Origin: Gammaproteobacteria bacterium
GTDB taxonomy: Bacteria; Pseudomonadota; Gammaproteobacteria; UBA9214
Assembly (NCBI GenBank): GCA_029859555.1
Contig: JAOUCV010000153.1
Coordinates: forward strand, 1-5,909
Reading direction: 5' to 3'
Length of the DNA: 5,909 nt
Part shown: piece after piece, positions 5,629-5,909 of the stretch
Numbering within the stretch: position 1 is the first letter of the stretch
Layout of the letters: every line of letters begins with the position of its first letter
Position numbers and translations under genes: made by a program
The notes under the pieces: generated by a model
What the model saw: the letters and a program-made list of their open reading frames with translations, nothing else
Told to the model about the DNA's origin: nothing
Database searches by the model: none

Positions 5629-5909
5629 TCAGTCAACGCATAGTTGTCCCGTAAGCTCGAACTCATTCTCGTTTTCTCCATCCGCAATGCAGGCGCTGAT
5701 GTAGCCATCAGCGTGAATTTCAGCATTGGTGACGTTTGCGAAGAATCCAGATCCTTGCACAATATTCGTAATCTTCTCGTGCATAAAAAGCGAACATGGT
5801 GTGCCGTTTTCGGCATGCTTTCTGATTCCAGTTGCCACGGCTTCGTCGTCGCTAGTGACAAACATACTCCCGTCGCTGAATTGGGCACTATGCGATAAGT
5901 ATGTAGTGA
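5629..5909 (-). CDS. Unrecognised acidic protein, C-terminal fragment
   Basis: The minus-strand frame is open from the window edge to TGA at 5631-5629, giving 92 residues of a gene whose start lies beyond 5909. It reads TTYLSHSAQFSDGSMFVTSD at the edge, continues through ATGIRKHAENGTPCSLFM and GSGFFANVTNAEIHADGYIS, and ends ENENEFELTGQLCVD. It is acidic, has no membrane helix, and alternates short hydrophobic and polar stretches as in a small beta-rich or alpha/beta soluble domain. An internal ATG at 5865 would give 78 aa, but its only purine-rich sequence (GGGAG) is 1 nt away, too close to act as a ribosome binding site, so I prefer a partial gene. I do not recognise the family. Codon third positions are less GC-biased than in the antiporter genes. 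The gene converges on the antiporter operon and probably ends at the 5519-5535 stem-loop. Confidence 0.5.
   Translation of the reverse strand, partial: TTYLSHSAQFSDGSMFVTSDDEAVATGIRKHAENGTPCSLFMHEKITNIVQGSGFFANVTNAEIHADGYISACIADGENENEFELTGQLCVD

Noticed and set aside
5445..5888. Minus-strand 147-codon open frame
   Set aside because: It would place the strong stem-loop at 5519-5535 inside the coding region. The overlapping frame that ends at 5629 stops before that stem-loop and looks more protein-like.
5644..5898. Plus-strand 84-codon open frame
   Set aside because: It lies opposite the preferred minus-strand fragment, begins without a ribosome binding site and shows no motif.
1..5909. CRISPR array, tRNA, rRNA or complete insertion sequence
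   Set aside because: No regularly spaced direct repeats, no tRNA cloverleaf, no rRNA sequence and no transposase frame were seen on either strand.

Overview
The window is most likely chromosomal DNA from a gammaproteobacterium. This is inferred from codon use typical of a GC-rich proteobacterium in the first 5 kb, the gene content, and a paired GTAGG-type palindromic repeat of a kind I associate with that class. No taxon can be named from the sequence alone.

Positions 1-5027 hold the 3' part of one tightly packed plus-strand operon for a Mrp-type (multisubunit cation/proton antiporter) membrane module. In order it contains the last codons of an MrpC/NuoK-like subunit, an MrpD/NuoN-like subunit (128-1612), a second antiporter-like subunit with MrpA/NuoL-type signatures (1635-3113), an 80-residue two-helix membrane protein (3110-3352), and a third, longer MrpD-like subunit (3339-5027). 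The genes are 10 bp apart, 22 bp apart, overlapping by 4 bp and overlapping by 14 bp, which points to one transcript and coupled translation. Canonical Mrp operons encode one large MrpA and one MrpD. This one has three separate complex-I-type antiporter-like subunits in a row, a layout closer to expanded Mrp-like, hydrogenase or membrane-bound-oxidoreductase modules. The first two keep the conserved Glu/Lys/Lys/Lys proton-path residues. The third has Asn where the TM7 lysine should be, so the three channels are probably not equivalent.

Positions 5028-5628 are non-coding and visibly richer in A+T. They hold a possible small branched RNA structure just after the operon, a 72-bp pair of inverted GTAGG palindromes (REPIN-like), a weak hairpin followed by a T-rich stretch, and a strong GC-rich stem-loop at 5519-5535 that looks like an intrinsic, possibly bidirectional terminator.

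Positions 5629-5909, on the minus strand, carry the C-terminal 92 codons of an unrecognised acidic, probably soluble protein that runs off the window edge. It converges on the antiporter operon.
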